Of a stretch of DNA of 39,567 nucleotides, positions 1-7,991 are shown in pieces. Each line of letters starts with the position of its first letter. Position 1 is the stretch's first letter. Under the pieces are notes generated by a model, which was given only the letters and a program-made list of their open reading frames with translations, ran no database searches and had not been told where the DNA came from. The translations under genes and the position numbers were made by a program. The stretch is from a virus. Where the stretch lies: positions 1,269 to 40,835 of IMG/VR virus record IMGVR_UViG_3300030106_003144, one strand, 5' to 3'.

Positions 1-215
1 TAGGTAATGGCGGTCCTGTTGGGCGTAAAGCGTCATCTTCGTCGTCATCTTCGTTGACTTCGCAGCACAAACGCATGGCTATGGGAGAGAAAGTTCCACA
101 AGGAACATCTCCTGTTAGAATGCGGGGCGGCGGCGCTGCCATGAAAAAAATGAAAAGAGGCAACGGCCCTCTAAGGATGCGAGGCGGCGGCGCAGCAAAA
201 CGTAGGGGCGGCTAA
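1..215 (+). CDS. small basic Gly/Arg-rich phage protein, 5' truncated
   Basis: An open frame enters from the left edge (first full codon at base 3) and ends at the TAA at 213-215, whose last A is the A of the next ATG. The visible 70 residues are a Ser-rich tract followed by a Lys/Arg- and Gly-rich tail. The tail contains the octapeptide RMRGGGAA twice, about 20 residues apart. Short, basic, glycine-rich proteins of this type are frequent in the structural regions of marine phages, but I cannot assign a function. The start lies outside the window, so the protein could be the tail of a larger one. The TAATG junction places it in the same late operon. Confidence 0.6.
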   Translation, partial: GNGGPVGRKASSSSSSSLTSQHKRMAMGEKVPQGTSPVRMRGGGAAMKKMKRGNGPLRMRGGGAAKRRGG

Positions 216-1102
216 TGGCAACTTCGTCTTCTACTGATTTTGAGCTTGATGTAGCTGACTACATCGAAGAGGCGTTTGAGCGGTGCGGACGCACTGTGCG
301 AACAGGTTACGACCTGAAAACGGCAAAACGCTCACTCAATCTTTTGTTAGCAGAGTGGGCTAACAGAGGCTTAAATCAGTGGACCATCAAAGAAACAACA
401 ATAGATTTAGCGGCTAACATTCGGGTTTATCCGGGCGGCACTTTAAACATGGCTGTGGCTGCTACAGCCAACTTTTCTATTGGTGAAACTTTGACGGGAG
501 GCACTAGCGGAGCTACGTGTCAAATTACAAGCATACCGAGTGCAACAAGTTTTGCAATAACTATTCCTACAGGGACGTTTTCTAATGGAGAAAACATCAC
601 CGGGGGAACAACAGGAACGGTCACCACTTTGTCCTCGGCTATCAATTTTGAAGATGTCAGAAGCACTATTGATTTTTTAAGTGCAGTAATACGTCGAGAC
701 AACACTGACTACTCTATTCCTCGCGTCAGTCGGGATGATTATTTAACCATTCCAAATAAAACAACAACGGGACGAGTAGATCAATTTTTTCTCAATAGGC
801 TAATAACACCGCAGCTTGAAGTTTGGCCTACGCCCGCTAATAACACGGATAAAATTATTTTTAACAGGCTGACGCGGATACAGGATGCCGATACGTTTAT
901 TAACACAATGGAAGTACCTTTTCGGTTTTATCCATGTTTAGCAGCAGGATTAGCTTATTATTTATCGTTAAAACTTGCTCCAGATCGAACGACCATGCTC
1001 AAAACCTTGTATGAAGAAGAGTTTATTGTAGCGGCAACAGAAGACAGAGATAGAGCCTCCTTTACTATTCAGCCTTCTATTGCTTATGCGAGGCCCATTT
1101 AA
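215..1102 (+). CDS. head-tail adaptor / tail accessory protein (P22 gp4-like, tentative)
   Basis: A 295-residue protein. Residues 8-60 form a helical region with a pattern (RTGYDLKTAKRSLNLLLAEW) typical of phage connector proteins that ring the portal, comparable to P22 gp4. Residues 235-290 form a second helical segment (FRFYPCLAAGLAYYLSLKLA). Between them, residues about 84-142 are a beta-rich insert made of two similar halves, each with a GE-x-[LI]-TGGT-[ST]-G motif. The gene is joined to both neighbours by TAATG stop/start overlaps. The adaptor role rests on the helical pattern, size and position; a tail-tube role is possible. The virion location is inferred from context. Confidence 0.6.
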   Translation: MATSSSTDFELDVADYIEEAFERCGRTVRTGYDLKTAKRSLNLLLAEWANRGLNQWTIKETTIDLAANIRVYPGGTLNMAVAATANFSIGETLTGGTSGATCQITSIPSATSFAITIPTGTFSNGENITGGTTGTVTTLSSAINFEDVRSTIDFLSAVIRRDNTDYSIPRVSRDDYLTIPNKTTTGRVDQFFLNRLITPQLEVWPTPANNTDKIIFNRLTRIQDADTFINTMEVPFRFYPCLAAGLAYYLSLKLAPDRTTMLKTLYEEEFIVAATEDRDRASFTIQPSIAYARPI

Positions 1103-1815
1103 TGAGCAAGTTTGCAGCCGGTAAATACGCGCTAGGCGTCTCTGATCGCTCCGGCTTTGTGTACAAATTAAATGATATGCGCTTAGAGTGGACAGGAGCT
1201 TTAGTGGGTCCTGATGAATGGGAAAAGAAACAACCTCAATTAGATCCGCGCAAACATATTAGTGATCCGCAAGCTTTAAAAAATCCTCGACCCACCACTC
1301 CAATGGTTTTATCTATTTATGTAGGGGTTCCTTTGGTTGAAGACCCTAACTTGAGAAACCTTACTGCTTTTGGATTTGTAGGCGACGTTACCGTTAACAC
1401 CAACTTAAATGATGTGACGGTTTCTTTAACTGGTCTGGGATCTACGTCTAGCGTAGGGTCTGTCAGCGTTACGCCAACTACTACATACACAGTAACTGTG
1501 GCTAATCCGGGTTCGGGTAATAAGTTTTACATAGACGGCGTACAACAAGCGACTCTTAACTTAAACGAAGGTTCCACGTACAGGTTTGATCAATCCGACT
1601 CTTCTAACGGCTCTCCCACGCATCCTTTGCGTTTTTCTACAATAAGCGATGGTACATGGGGCGGCGGGTCGGAATATACCACCGGCGTGACTACAGCGGG
1701 CACACCGGGCACTTCCGGAGCTTACACCGAAATCGAAGTGGCTACTGGTGCGCCTACTTTATATTATTATTGTTCTAATCATTCAGGAATGGGAGGACAG
1801 GCGAATACGCCGTGA
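1102..1815 (+). CDS. virion protein with C-terminal cupredoxin-like domain
   Basis: A 237-residue protein in three parts. Residues 1-90 match a conserved marine-phage structural domain as I remember it (FAAGKYALGVSDRSGF and EWTGALVG near the start). Residues 104-121 hold one SLTGLGSTSSVGSV unit, related to the repeats of the gene at 3668. Residues 127-237 resemble a cupredoxin-fold domain, with H174 in an HPLRF segment and a terminal YYYCSNHSGM giving C224, H227 and M230. Cys-x2-His-x2-Met plus an upstream His is the classical type-1 copper ligand set. Copper binding is inferred; such domains recur in marine phage virion proteins, and the fold could be purely structural. The protein probably sits on the virion surface or in the tail. 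Confidence 0.72.
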   Translation: MSKFAAGKYALGVSDRSGFVYKLNDMRLEWTGALVGPDEWEKKQPQLDPRKHISDPQALKNPRPTTPMVLSIYVGVPLVEDPNLRNLTAFGFVGDVTVNTNLNDVTVSLTGLGSTSSVGSVSVTPTTTYTVTVANPGSGNKFYIDGVQQATLNLNEGSTYRFDQSDSSNGSPTHPLRFSTISDGTWGGGSEYTTGVTTAGTPGTSGAYTEIEVATGAPTLYYYCSNHSGMGGQANTP

Positions 1816-1819
1816 GATT

Positions 1820-2056
1820 ATGGAACGTCGAGTAAATTTAGGGGCAGGTTGTCCTTTGCGTATGAACAAAGGCGGCGAAGCCAAAAAGTCAAAAGTTAAC
1901 GAGGCCGGAAACTACACTAAACCCGGTATGCGTAAGCAGTTGTTTAACAGAATTAAAGCGGGTGGCAAGGGTGGTAATCCGGGCCAATGGTCGGCAAGAA
2001 AAGCGCAAATGTTGGCTAAAGAATACAAGGCAAAGGGCGGAGGTTATCGTAATTAA
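1820..2056 (+). CDS. small basic conserved phage protein
   Basis: About 78 residues if translation begins at the ATG at 1820, four bases after the stop of the preceding gene. An alternative start at 1862 would give 64 residues beginning MNKGGEAKK. A longer frame back to 1748 would overlap the preceding gene and begins with residues that are antisense-like and hydrophobic, so I reject it. About a quarter of residues are Lys or Arg. The core NYTKPGMRKQLFNRIKAG followed by PGQWSARKAQ is a conserved block of small proteins in uncultured marine phages. No function is known to me; the charge suggests nucleic-acid binding. The stop overlaps the next ATG (TAATG). Confidence 0.75.
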   Translation: MERRVNLGAGCPLRMNKGGEAKKSKVNEAGNYTKPGMRKQLFNRIKAGGKGGNPGQWSARKAQMLAKEYKAKGGGYRN

Positions 2057-2295
2057 TGGCTCTTAAAAAATCGCAAAAGTCTTTAAAAAAATGGACTAAG
2101 CAAAAGTGGGGCACAAAATCAGGCAAGCCCAGCGCAAAAACCGGAGAAAGATATTTGCCAAAGAGTGCAATAAAGTCGTTGTCTCCACAAGAATATGCAG
2201 CAACAACACGTAAAAAAAGGAAAGACACAAAGGCGGGAAAACAATTTTCTTCCCAACCTAAAAAGATAGCAAAGAAAACGAGAAGACATAGATAA
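2056..2295 (+). CDS. small highly basic conserved phage protein
   Basis: A 79-residue protein in which 27 residues are Lys or Arg. The pattern LKKWTKQKWGTKSGKPS, then TGERYLPKSAIKSLS and AATTRKKRKDTKAGKQF, is a conserved marine-phage small protein I recognise as a family, but without a known role. It has no cysteine, no signal peptide and no membrane segment. It is joined to both neighbours by TAATG overlaps and sits between two head-tail adaptor-like genes. A role in binding packaged DNA, or in a transient contact with DNA at the connector, is possible but is only inference from charge and position. Confidence 0.75.
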   Translation: MALKKSQKSLKKWTKQKWGTKSGKPSAKTGERYLPKSAIKSLSPQEYAATTRKKRKDTKAGKQFSSQPKKIAKKTRRHR

Positions 2296-2945
2296 TGGCG
2301 TTTACATACGATCAACTTAAAACAGCAATTCAGGATTACACGCAGAATACCGAAACGTCTTTTGTAACTAATCTGCCTGTTTTTATCCGTTCGGCAGAAG
2401 AACGTATTCTCAAAACTGTGCAGTTAACTTTATTTCGTAAAAACAGCACAGGAAATATGACGGCTAGTGATGAGTACTTAATACAACCTACTGATTTTCT
2501 TGCGCCTTTTTCGTTGTCTTTTACCGATGCCAACAATGACAAGAAATTTTTAGATTTTAAAAGCGTTAACTTTATACAAGAATTTAACCCTGACCGTACA
2601 GTCACCGGAGAACCGCGTTACTACGCTAACTTTGACGTAAGCTCTTTTATTTTGGGTCCAACGCCAAACAGTGGCTATGCTGTTGAATTACATTATTATT
2701 ATCGCCCTGCAAGTTTGACAGCGGGGGCGGGTAGCGGTGAAACATGGTTGAGTCAAAATGCAGAATTAACTTTATTATACGGATGCTTAATAGAAGCTTA
2801 TGTTTACATGAAAGGCGATCCGGGTCTGATGCAAGAATATGAACAGCGTTATGCTGAATCATTAGTTGCACTCAAACAGTACGGTGAAGCTAAAGAAGTT
2901 ACCGATGAATATCGCACAGGCATGGTTATACGGGAGAAAACATGA
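2295..2945 (+). CDS. head-tail adaptor protein (SU10-adaptor-like)
   Basis: A 216-residue protein. The first 50 residues (YDQLKTAIQDYTQNTE, then FIRSAEERILKTVQ) are the conserved start of a podovirus adaptor family that I associate with the phage SU10 adaptor. The middle is beta-rich. The last 60 residues are helical (NAELTLLYGCLIEAYVYMKGD, ending in a YEQRYAESLVALK helix). Known members form a ring below the portal that links the head to the tail nozzle, so this supports podovirus-like architecture. Start ATG overlaps the upstream stop (TAATG), and the stop overlaps the next start (ATGA). Family placement is by eye. Confidence 0.7.
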   Translation: MAFTYDQLKTAIQDYTQNTETSFVTNLPVFIRSAEERILKTVQLTLFRKNSTGNMTASDEYLIQPTDFLAPFSLSFTDANNDKKFLDFKSVNFIQEFNPDRTVTGEPRYYANFDVSSFILGPTPNSGYAVELHYYYRPASLTAGAGSGETWLSQNAELTLLYGCLIEAYVYMKGDPGLMQEYEQRYAESLVALKQYGEAKEVTDEYRTGMVIREKT

Positions 2946-3232
2946 TTACAAACGGTTTAACAATGTCTGCCGGAGCAGTAGAAGTTCATACTACGACAAA
3001 TCGAGGTTTTACTCCCGAAGAAGTAGCTTCGCGCTGTGTGGACAGAATTATTAGTATTTCGGATCAAGCTAACCCTATATTGCAACAACAGGCTCATGCT
3101 TTTAAAGGAAATATAGAGTCGGTCATTGCTCATTACATTAAAGAAGCAATTCAAAGTGACAGAACTACGATCTATAATGCGTTAAACGATGCTGGACAAC
3201 CCAAACTAGCCGATTTGATTAGGAGATTATGA
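2942..3232 (+). CDS. conserved small phage protein of unknown function
   Basis: A 96-residue protein beginning at an ATGA overlap with the adaptor gene. The sequence is predicted mostly helical after residue 20, with the conserved stretches NRGFTPEEVASRCVDRI and SDRTTIYNALNDAG. Proteins of this size and pattern occur widely in marine phage late regions, nearly always beside an adaptor gene. I know of no experimental function. No signal peptide, membrane segment or metal motif is present; its single Cys (position 32) is not in a recognisable motif. The fixed neighbourhood suggests a connector assembly or virion role, which is inference. Confidence 0.75.
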   Translation: MITNGLTMSAGAVEVHTTTNRGFTPEEVASRCVDRIISISDQANPILQQQAHAFKGNIESVIAHYIKEAIQSDRTTIYNALNDAGQPKLADLIRRL

Positions 3233-3233
3233 C

Positions 3234-3668
3234 ATGGCTTTTACTGGAAATTATATGTGCACTAGCTTTAAAAAAGAGCTAATGCAGGGTATACACAATT
3301 TATCTCTTTCTGGAGGTAACACTTTTAAAATGGCGCTCTATACAGACGCTGCTACTTTGGACGCAAGCACCACCGCTTATACTACGTCGAACGAAGTATC
3401 TGGGTCGGGTTATAGTGCTCCAGGTAAAAATTTAACTAACGTAGATCCTCTGACTAGTGGCACGACTGCTTATGCAGAGTTCGGTGATCAAACGTGGTCT
3501 ACTTCTACGATTACGGCACGAGGAGCTTTGATCTATAATGACACTGCTTCTGGCGATCCTTCTGTAGTAGTTTTGGACTTTGGATCAAACAAATCGTCAA
3601 GCGCAGGTGATTTTGCAGTTGTAATGCCTACGTTTAACTCAAGTTCGGCGCTTATTAGGATTGCCTAG
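3234..3668 (+). CDS. conserved beta-rich virion protein
   Basis: A 144-residue Ser/Thr-rich, almost cysteine-free protein starting at ATG 3234 with an AGGAG element about eight bases upstream. It begins YMCTSFKKELMQGIHNL and then continues as alternating beta strands (FKMALYTDAATLDAS, ITARGALIYND, VVVLDFGSNKSSSAGDF). This is a recurrent protein in marine phage genomes, usually placed among fibre or decoration genes. The beta-sandwich look fits a capsid decoration or tail appendage protein, but no activity is known to me. The stop TAG shares its G with the GTG start of the next gene, suggesting coupled translation. Confidence 0.72.
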   Translation: MAFTGNYMCTSFKKELMQGIHNLSLSGGNTFKMALYTDAATLDASTTAYTTSNEVSGSGYSAPGKNLTNVDPLTSGTTAYAEFGDQTWSTSTITARGALIYNDTASGDPSVVVLDFGSNKSSSAGDFAVVMPTFNSSSALIRIA

Positions 3669-4366
3669 TGGCTACGGACGTAACCATCCGCTTAGAAGGA
3701 TGGGGTGTTTCCAGTTGGGGTTCTTCGACCTATGGCTGGGGGCAAACCTCCGCAGGAGTAGAGGCTACCGGGGGTGTTGGTCAGGTTACACTTGCAGGTG
3801 ATTCTAGTGTAACTTTGACAGGAGTAGAAGCTACCACCGCCGTTGGTTCGGTGTTGGTCAACGTGATATTTCACGTTACTGTCAATTTGACAGGTGTGGC
3901 CGCTACTACCAGTGTAGGAACGGCAGTTGGAAGCATTCCCGTTACCATACCGTTGGATGGTTGGGGAATAGGCGATTGGGGTGATGCCGGTTGGGGTTAC
4001 TCTAGCGCCGGATCAGAGGCTACAACGGCTGTGGGTCAAGTTGATGCCCAAGCTGAAGGCACTGCCAACGTCGATGGCGTCGAAGCCACGACGGCTGTAG
4101 GGTCCGTTACGACTACAGGTACAGCTAATGTAACGCTAACCGGAGTAGAAGCTACTGCTTATGTGAATGCCGTAACGCCGAGTATACCGGCGATTTTTGG
4201 TGTAACAGGCGTGTCAGCTACCGGAGAAGTTGGTACAGTAACGCAAAGTACAAGTATTACAGTGAATTTGACGGGAGTACAGGCAACGGGACACGTGGGC
4301 GGTACTTCAATGTGGATTGAAATTCAGCCGTCACAAACACCTAATTGGGTTCCGATGGCAGCTTAG
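3668..4366 (+). CDS. repeat-rich virion or fibre protein, GTG start
   Basis: A 232-residue protein started by GTG at 3668, overlapping the preceding TAG by one base. It holds eight copies of an eleven-residue motif of the form G-V-x-A-T-x-x-V-G-x-V, at residues 30, 52, 76, 115, 137, 159, 181 and 203. Spacing is about 22 residues except for one 39-residue step. The first half is partly duplicated: Trp-rich segments GWGVSSWG and GWGIGDWGDAGWG each precede a repeat. Composition is extremely low in charge and suits a fibrous beta structure. One related unit also occurs in the cupredoxin-bearing protein. A virion appendage is the likely role; the exact location is unknown. Confidence 0.68.
   Translation: MATDVTIRLEGWGVSSWGSSTYGWGQTSAGVEATGGVGQVTLAGDSSVTLTGVEATTAVGSVLVNVIFHVTVNLTGVAATTSVGTAVGSIPVTIPLDGWGIGDWGDAGWGYSSAGSEATTAVGQVDAQAEGTANVDGVEATTAVGSVTTTGTANVTLTGVEATAYVNAVTPSIPAIFGVTGVSATGEVGTVTQSTSITVNLTGVQATGHVGGTSMWIEIQPSQTPNWVPMAA
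3755..4306 (+). repeat. eight-copy GVEAT-type repeat
   Basis: Eight eleven-residue motifs (G-V-x-A-T-x-x-V-G-x-V) with a main period of 66 bases inside the gene at 3668. DNA copies differ at many third positions, so these are old or strongly diversified repeats rather than fresh duplications. Confidence 0.8.
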
Positions 4367-4379
4367 TGAGGGCTAAACA

Positions 4380-5390
4380 ATGGCAACTTATGTAAACAAT
4401 TTAAGACTCAAAGAGATCGCTACGGGTGATGAGAGTGGTACTTGGGGTACTTCAACGAACACCAACCTTGAGTTAATTGGTCAGGGATTGGGTTATGGCA
4501 CAAAACAAATGTCTGCGGATAGTAATGAGACTTTTACTATGGCAGATGGGTCTTCGGATTCAACCCGTGCCTTTTATCTTAAAATCACATCAGCGGTAAG
4601 TTTAACTACTACTCGCACGGTGACATTAGCACCTAATACGGTTTCTAAGATGTGGATTGTTGAGAACTCTACAAGCGGTTCTCAGTCAATTAACATCAAG
4701 CAAGGTTCTGGTAACGAAGTTACGATTGCCACGGGTAAGGCGGTTATCTTGTATACCGACGGTGCAGGAGCTACAGGTGCTGTAAACGACGCTCTACAAT
4801 TTGTAGATGTGGGCGATGGTACGGTGACTTCGGTAGGCGGTACAGGTACGGTCAACGGTTTAACTTTGAGTGGTACAGTCACCTCTTCGGGTGATTTAAC
4901 ACTGGGCGGTACATTAGCCAATGTCGATTTAGCGGCAGCCGTCACTGGCACTTTGCCGGTAGCCAACGGTGGCACAGGGGCAACGTCGCTTACAGCGAAT
5001 GCTGTTTTAATAGGCAGCGACACCTCTGCTATTAGCACTGTGTCTCCTGGAACTTCCGGCAACGTACTTAAAAGTACAGGTTCGGCATGGGCTTCCTCTG
5101 CACCGAGTGGACAACCCGATCCTACTTTGACAGGTGTCAACTTAGCCGCTACAGCAGGGCAGTTTATTGTAGCGACAGCAGGTAGCATTACGATTACGTT
5201 ACCGGCAGCACCGTCGGCGGGTGACTTTGTTATCGTGAAGGATGGGACCGGAGCCGCTGCCACTACGAGTTTTGCGGTAGCCCGTAACGGTAGCAACATT
5301 GCCAGTTCAGCTACTGACCTGACATTTGATAAAAACTTCGCTGAAATAACAATGACCTACATCGATGGAACCATTGGTTGGAGCGTATAA
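4380..5390 (+). CDS. tail fibre protein
   Basis: A 336-residue protein with a GAGGG element seven bases before the ATG. The N-terminus (MATYVNNLRLKEIATGDESG, then TWG) is a common phage fibre beginning and probably attaches to the tail. Residues 190-200 carry GTLPVANGGTG, a hallmark short repeat of phage tail fibres, followed by VLIGSDTSAIS and GNVLKSTGSAW. The last 80 residues form a beta-rich tip (LPAAPSAGDFVIVKDGTG, ending IDGTIGWSV). It directly precedes the propeller genes with no gap (stop at 5390, next ATG at 5391). It may be a base fibre to which those proteins bind; that link is inference from order alone. Confidence 0.8.
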   Translation: MATYVNNLRLKEIATGDESGTWGTSTNTNLELIGQGLGYGTKQMSADSNETFTMADGSSDSTRAFYLKITSAVSLTTTRTVTLAPNTVSKMWIVENSTSGSQSINIKQGSGNEVTIATGKAVILYTDGAGATGAVNDALQFVDVGDGTVTSVGGTGTVNGLTLSGTVTSSGDLTLGGTLANVDLAAAVTGTLPVANGGTGATSLTANAVLIGSDTSAISTVSPGTSGNVLKSTGSAWASSAPSGQPDPTLTGVNLAATAGQFIVATAGSITITLPAAPSAGDFVIVKDGTGAAATTSFAVARNGSNIASSATDLTFDKNFAEITMTYIDGTIGWSV

Positions 5391-7991
5391 ATGACGAATT
5401 TAGCCGATCTGCTGCCAGCAGGTGGCGGTCAAAACAATACAGAGTTCGTAGCTGACGGAAACGTATCGGCGGGTGCGCCTGTCATTCTCACAGCGGCGGG
5501 TAAGGCGGCTCCTATCGCTCAAAGCCCTGTATCCGCAAGTATAACTGCCAACGGCAATTTTAATACTCTAAACACAAATATCTATATTGACTCGTGTTAC
5601 GACAGTAATAACGATAAGTTAGTCATAGTTTATGTTGCTGTGCATCCGTCTGGCCATAACGCCCTATATGCGATTGTCGGTACGATTGCATCTGACGGAA
5701 GTATTTCATACGGCACTGCTGAATTAGTATACAGTGATGCTAGTTATCAAGTAACTAGTTGTGCCGCGTGTTTCGATAGCACTAATAATAAAGTTATCGC
5801 AGCCTATACGAGAAATTCTGACAACTCAGGTAGGGCGCTTGTCGGTACAGTTTCGGGCACATCCATCTCTTTTGGTAGTGAAACAATATTTGAAAGCGGG
5901 GATGTTAATTCAACTATGAGAATGGCATTCGATAGCGTTAATGGCAAAACAGTAATTTGTTACAGAGATGGGGGGGCTTTAAACAGGCCCAAAGGGATTG
6001 TAGGAACAACTTCAGGTACGAGCATTAGTTTTGGTTCTGCAACAACAATTCAAGATGTTGATATACAAATAACTTCTGGTATTGGTTTTGATAGTAACTT
6101 AGGAAAAATAGTGTTTGCCTATCGAGACAATACCAACAGCTATTATGGAACGTGCGCTGTGGGAACGGTTTCTGGCACTAGTATCTCGTTTGGTACGCAA
6201 GTAGTTTGGGAGTCGGTTAATGTGCAAGCAATAGCTCCTAAAATTCCTTTTGACTCTACAAATAACAAACTTGTGTTTGTTTATGCCTACAGTGACCAAG
6301 ACGGTTATGCCATAGTAGGTACGGTTTCTGGCACTAGTATCTCGTTCGGTTCTAATGCAGAGTTTGAAAACGCAAACATAGACTACGTGGCAGCAGCCTA
6401 TAATCCTGACTCGGAAAAAGTAGATATATTTTATATGGATCAAGGTAATTCTAACTATGGCACATATGTTTTAGGCACAGTTTCAGGTACCTCTGTCTCT
6501 TTTAATACACCTGCGGTATTTAGGTCAGCCCAATGTCAATTTAATGCTACGACTTTTACCATTGAGGGAAGAACCGCTAACAGTTATGCGGATATTGGAA
6601 CTAGTTCTTACGGATCAAACCTTATTTATCAAGGTGCTTACGATGCAACAAACCTCACCGCAACCAACCTCTTAGGTCTTGCCCCAGAAGCCATCAGCGA
6701 CACAGCGACAGGCACGATTAATACTTGGGGTAGTCGGTGTGAGAGTTCGAGTCTTTTAGCCGATAGTTTGTCTTTAGCTTCTGCGGATACCACTTCAGGC
6801 AATACCAACAAAGAAAACGTGTCAATGGCGTATGACAGCAATGCTGACCGCACAATTTTAGTTTATCGTGACGGTGGTGATTCAGACAAATTAAAATGTA
6901 TTATCGGAACTCTGTCAGGTACTTCAACCAGTTGGGGAACCGCTGTAGAGATTGTAGGAGCCACAGCAGGGAACAGAGGGACGGCAGTAGTTTACGATAG
7001 CAATGCTCAAAGAGTATTGATTGCTTACACCAAAGCCTCGGATAATTATACTTATGTGCGTGTTGGTGAAATAAGCGGTACAAGTGTGACGCTAGGCACA
7101 GAGGTCGCGGCTTCAAGTTCAAACTCATATTACCCAGAGTTGAGTTACGATGTTGCAGATCAAAAAGTGTTATTGGTTTTTGCTAATGCGGGGGATAACT
7201 ATTATCCCTATAGTGCAGCCTGTACGATAACTGCCGTGGGTAATTCTGTAGCGGTGACTACACCTGCATCAATTGCAAGCCGTAACGCTTATGACCCTTT
7301 TGGGTTGGCTTACAATGTAAATGATGGAAAACACGTTTTGGACATTACTGATAACACCTCCACGGGTTATGCGTATGTTTTAACGATGTCTTCAGGCTCT
7401 ATCAGTGTGGGAGCAGAAGCCAGTTACAGCCCCGGATTTACACCAAGGCAATCTTTTTGTGTGTATGATTCTTCAGCCCAGAAGATAGTGCGAGGCTATT
7501 ACAGCAACAGTGACCCCCGTCCGGTTGAGTTTGCGGTAGCGTCTATTTCGGGAACTAATGTGAGCTTTGGAACGGCTGCTACGTGTTTTGCGGGGAATTC
7601 AGGAATGCAGGTATCTGGAACATTTTATTCCAGTATTAATCAACTTGCTTTTTTTAATATGCCTTTTGCTACGACAAGCGTTGAAACTAATTTTGGTACG
7701 GTTTCAGGAACAACGATTACTTTTGGGACAGCAACTACTGTTGCTTCTTCTGGGGTTAGTTCCGGTGCTTACTTTGACATAACTTACGACTCTACTGCTC
7801 AAAAATTAATATATGCCTATAGAGCAAGCACTTTTGATGCAGTGGTAGGGTCTTTTGGCACTACACCTTTAACCGTAACCTCTGATTACTACGTCCAAGA
7901 AGATGGAACTATATCCACCGATACAGGCGGTCAGCTAATAGGCAACGCGATAAAGACAAATCAGATTAACATCAAGGATTACACAGGATGA
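5391..7991 (+). CDS. double seven-bladed beta-propeller fibre protein
   Basis: An 866-residue protein. After an N-terminal cap (MTNLADLLPAGGG, then GNVSAGAPVIL), residues 69-420 hold seven repeats of about 50 residues. Their consensus is FDS-x2-NK-x-V-x-AYRD, an NS-x-YGTA loop, then GTVSGTSISFG and VFES; the seventh is degenerate. A short module (LTATNLLGLAPEAISD) starts at 421, and a second set of seven, more diverged repeats fills about 480-826. The tail is SDYYVQEDGTIST. Seven repeats of this length fit a seven-bladed propeller, the usual shape of glycan-binding or enzymatic domains; I see no catalytic signature. It is one of three paralogues in a row, joined to the next by ATGA. Confidence 0.78.
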   Translation: MTNLADLLPAGGGQNNTEFVADGNVSAGAPVILTAAGKAAPIAQSPVSASITANGNFNTLNTNIYIDSCYDSNNDKLVIVYVAVHPSGHNALYAIVGTIASDGSISYGTAELVYSDASYQVTSCAACFDSTNNKVIAAYTRNSDNSGRALVGTVSGTSISFGSETIFESGDVNSTMRMAFDSVNGKTVICYRDGGALNRPKGIVGTTSGTSISFGSATTIQDVDIQITSGIGFDSNLGKIVFAYRDNTNSYYGTCAVGTVSGTSISFGTQVVWESVNVQAIAPKIPFDSTNNKLVFVYAYSDQDGYAIVGTVSGTSISFGSNAEFENANIDYVAAAYNPDSEKVDIFYMDQGNSNYGTYVLGTVSGTSVSFNTPAVFRSAQCQFNATTFTIEGRTANSYADIGTSSYGSNLIYQGAYDATNLTATNLLGLAPEAISDTATGTINTWGSRCESSSLLADSLSLASADTTSGNTNKENVSMAYDSNADRTILVYRDGGDSDKLKCIIGTLSGTSTSWGTAVEIVGATAGNRGTAVVYDSNAQRVLIAYTKASDNYTYVRVGEISGTSVTLGTEVAASSSNSYYPELSYDVADQKVLLVFANAGDNYYPYSAACTITAVGNSVAVTTPASIASRNAYDPFGLAYNVNDGKHVLDITDNTSTGYAYVLTMSSGSISVGAEASYSPGFTPRQSFCVYDSSAQKIVRGYYSNSDPRPVEFAVASISGTNVSFGTAATCFAGNSGMQVSGTFYSSINQLAFFNMPFATTSVETNFGTVSGTTITFGTATTVASSGVSSGAYFDITYDSTAQKLIYAYRASTFDAVVGSFGTTPLTVTSDYYVQEDGTISTDTGGQLIGNAIKTNQINIKDYTG
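5595..6650 (+). repeat. seven-blade repeat array P1
   Basis: Seven tandem protein repeats of roughly 50 codons (residues 69-420 of the 866-residue fibre). Six are clear and the seventh, just before the LTATN module, has lost the YRD and GTVSGTS signatures but keeps length and spacing. These are the least diverged repeats of this gene: blades four and five share a 26-base identical stretch. Confidence 0.7.
6165..6346 (+). repeat. 26-base exact direct repeat in adjacent blades
   Basis: Bases 6165-6190 and 6321-6346 are identical and lie exactly 156 bases (52 codons) apart. They encode the TVSGTSIS core of two neighbouring propeller blades. Recombination between them would remove or add exactly one blade in frame. 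Confidence 0.85.
6828..7868 (+). repeat. seven-blade repeat array P2
   Basis: Seven more diverged repeats (residues 480-826). The consensus YDS-x2-QK-x-[VL] opening persists in most blades while the GTVSGTSISFG core is often changed, for example to GEISGTSVTLG. No LTATN-type module follows; the array runs straight into the C-terminal YYVQEDG tail. Confidence 0.68.

Noticed and set aside
1748-1819. Longer start for the small basic gene
   Set aside because: It would overlap the cupredoxin codons by about 68 bases and add a hydrophobic stretch not matching the conserved family start.
4682-5299. 205-codon minus-strand frame
   Set aside because: It is antisense to the fibre gene and Val/Pro/Ala-rich, as expected from an opposite-strand reading of Thr/Gly-rich codons.
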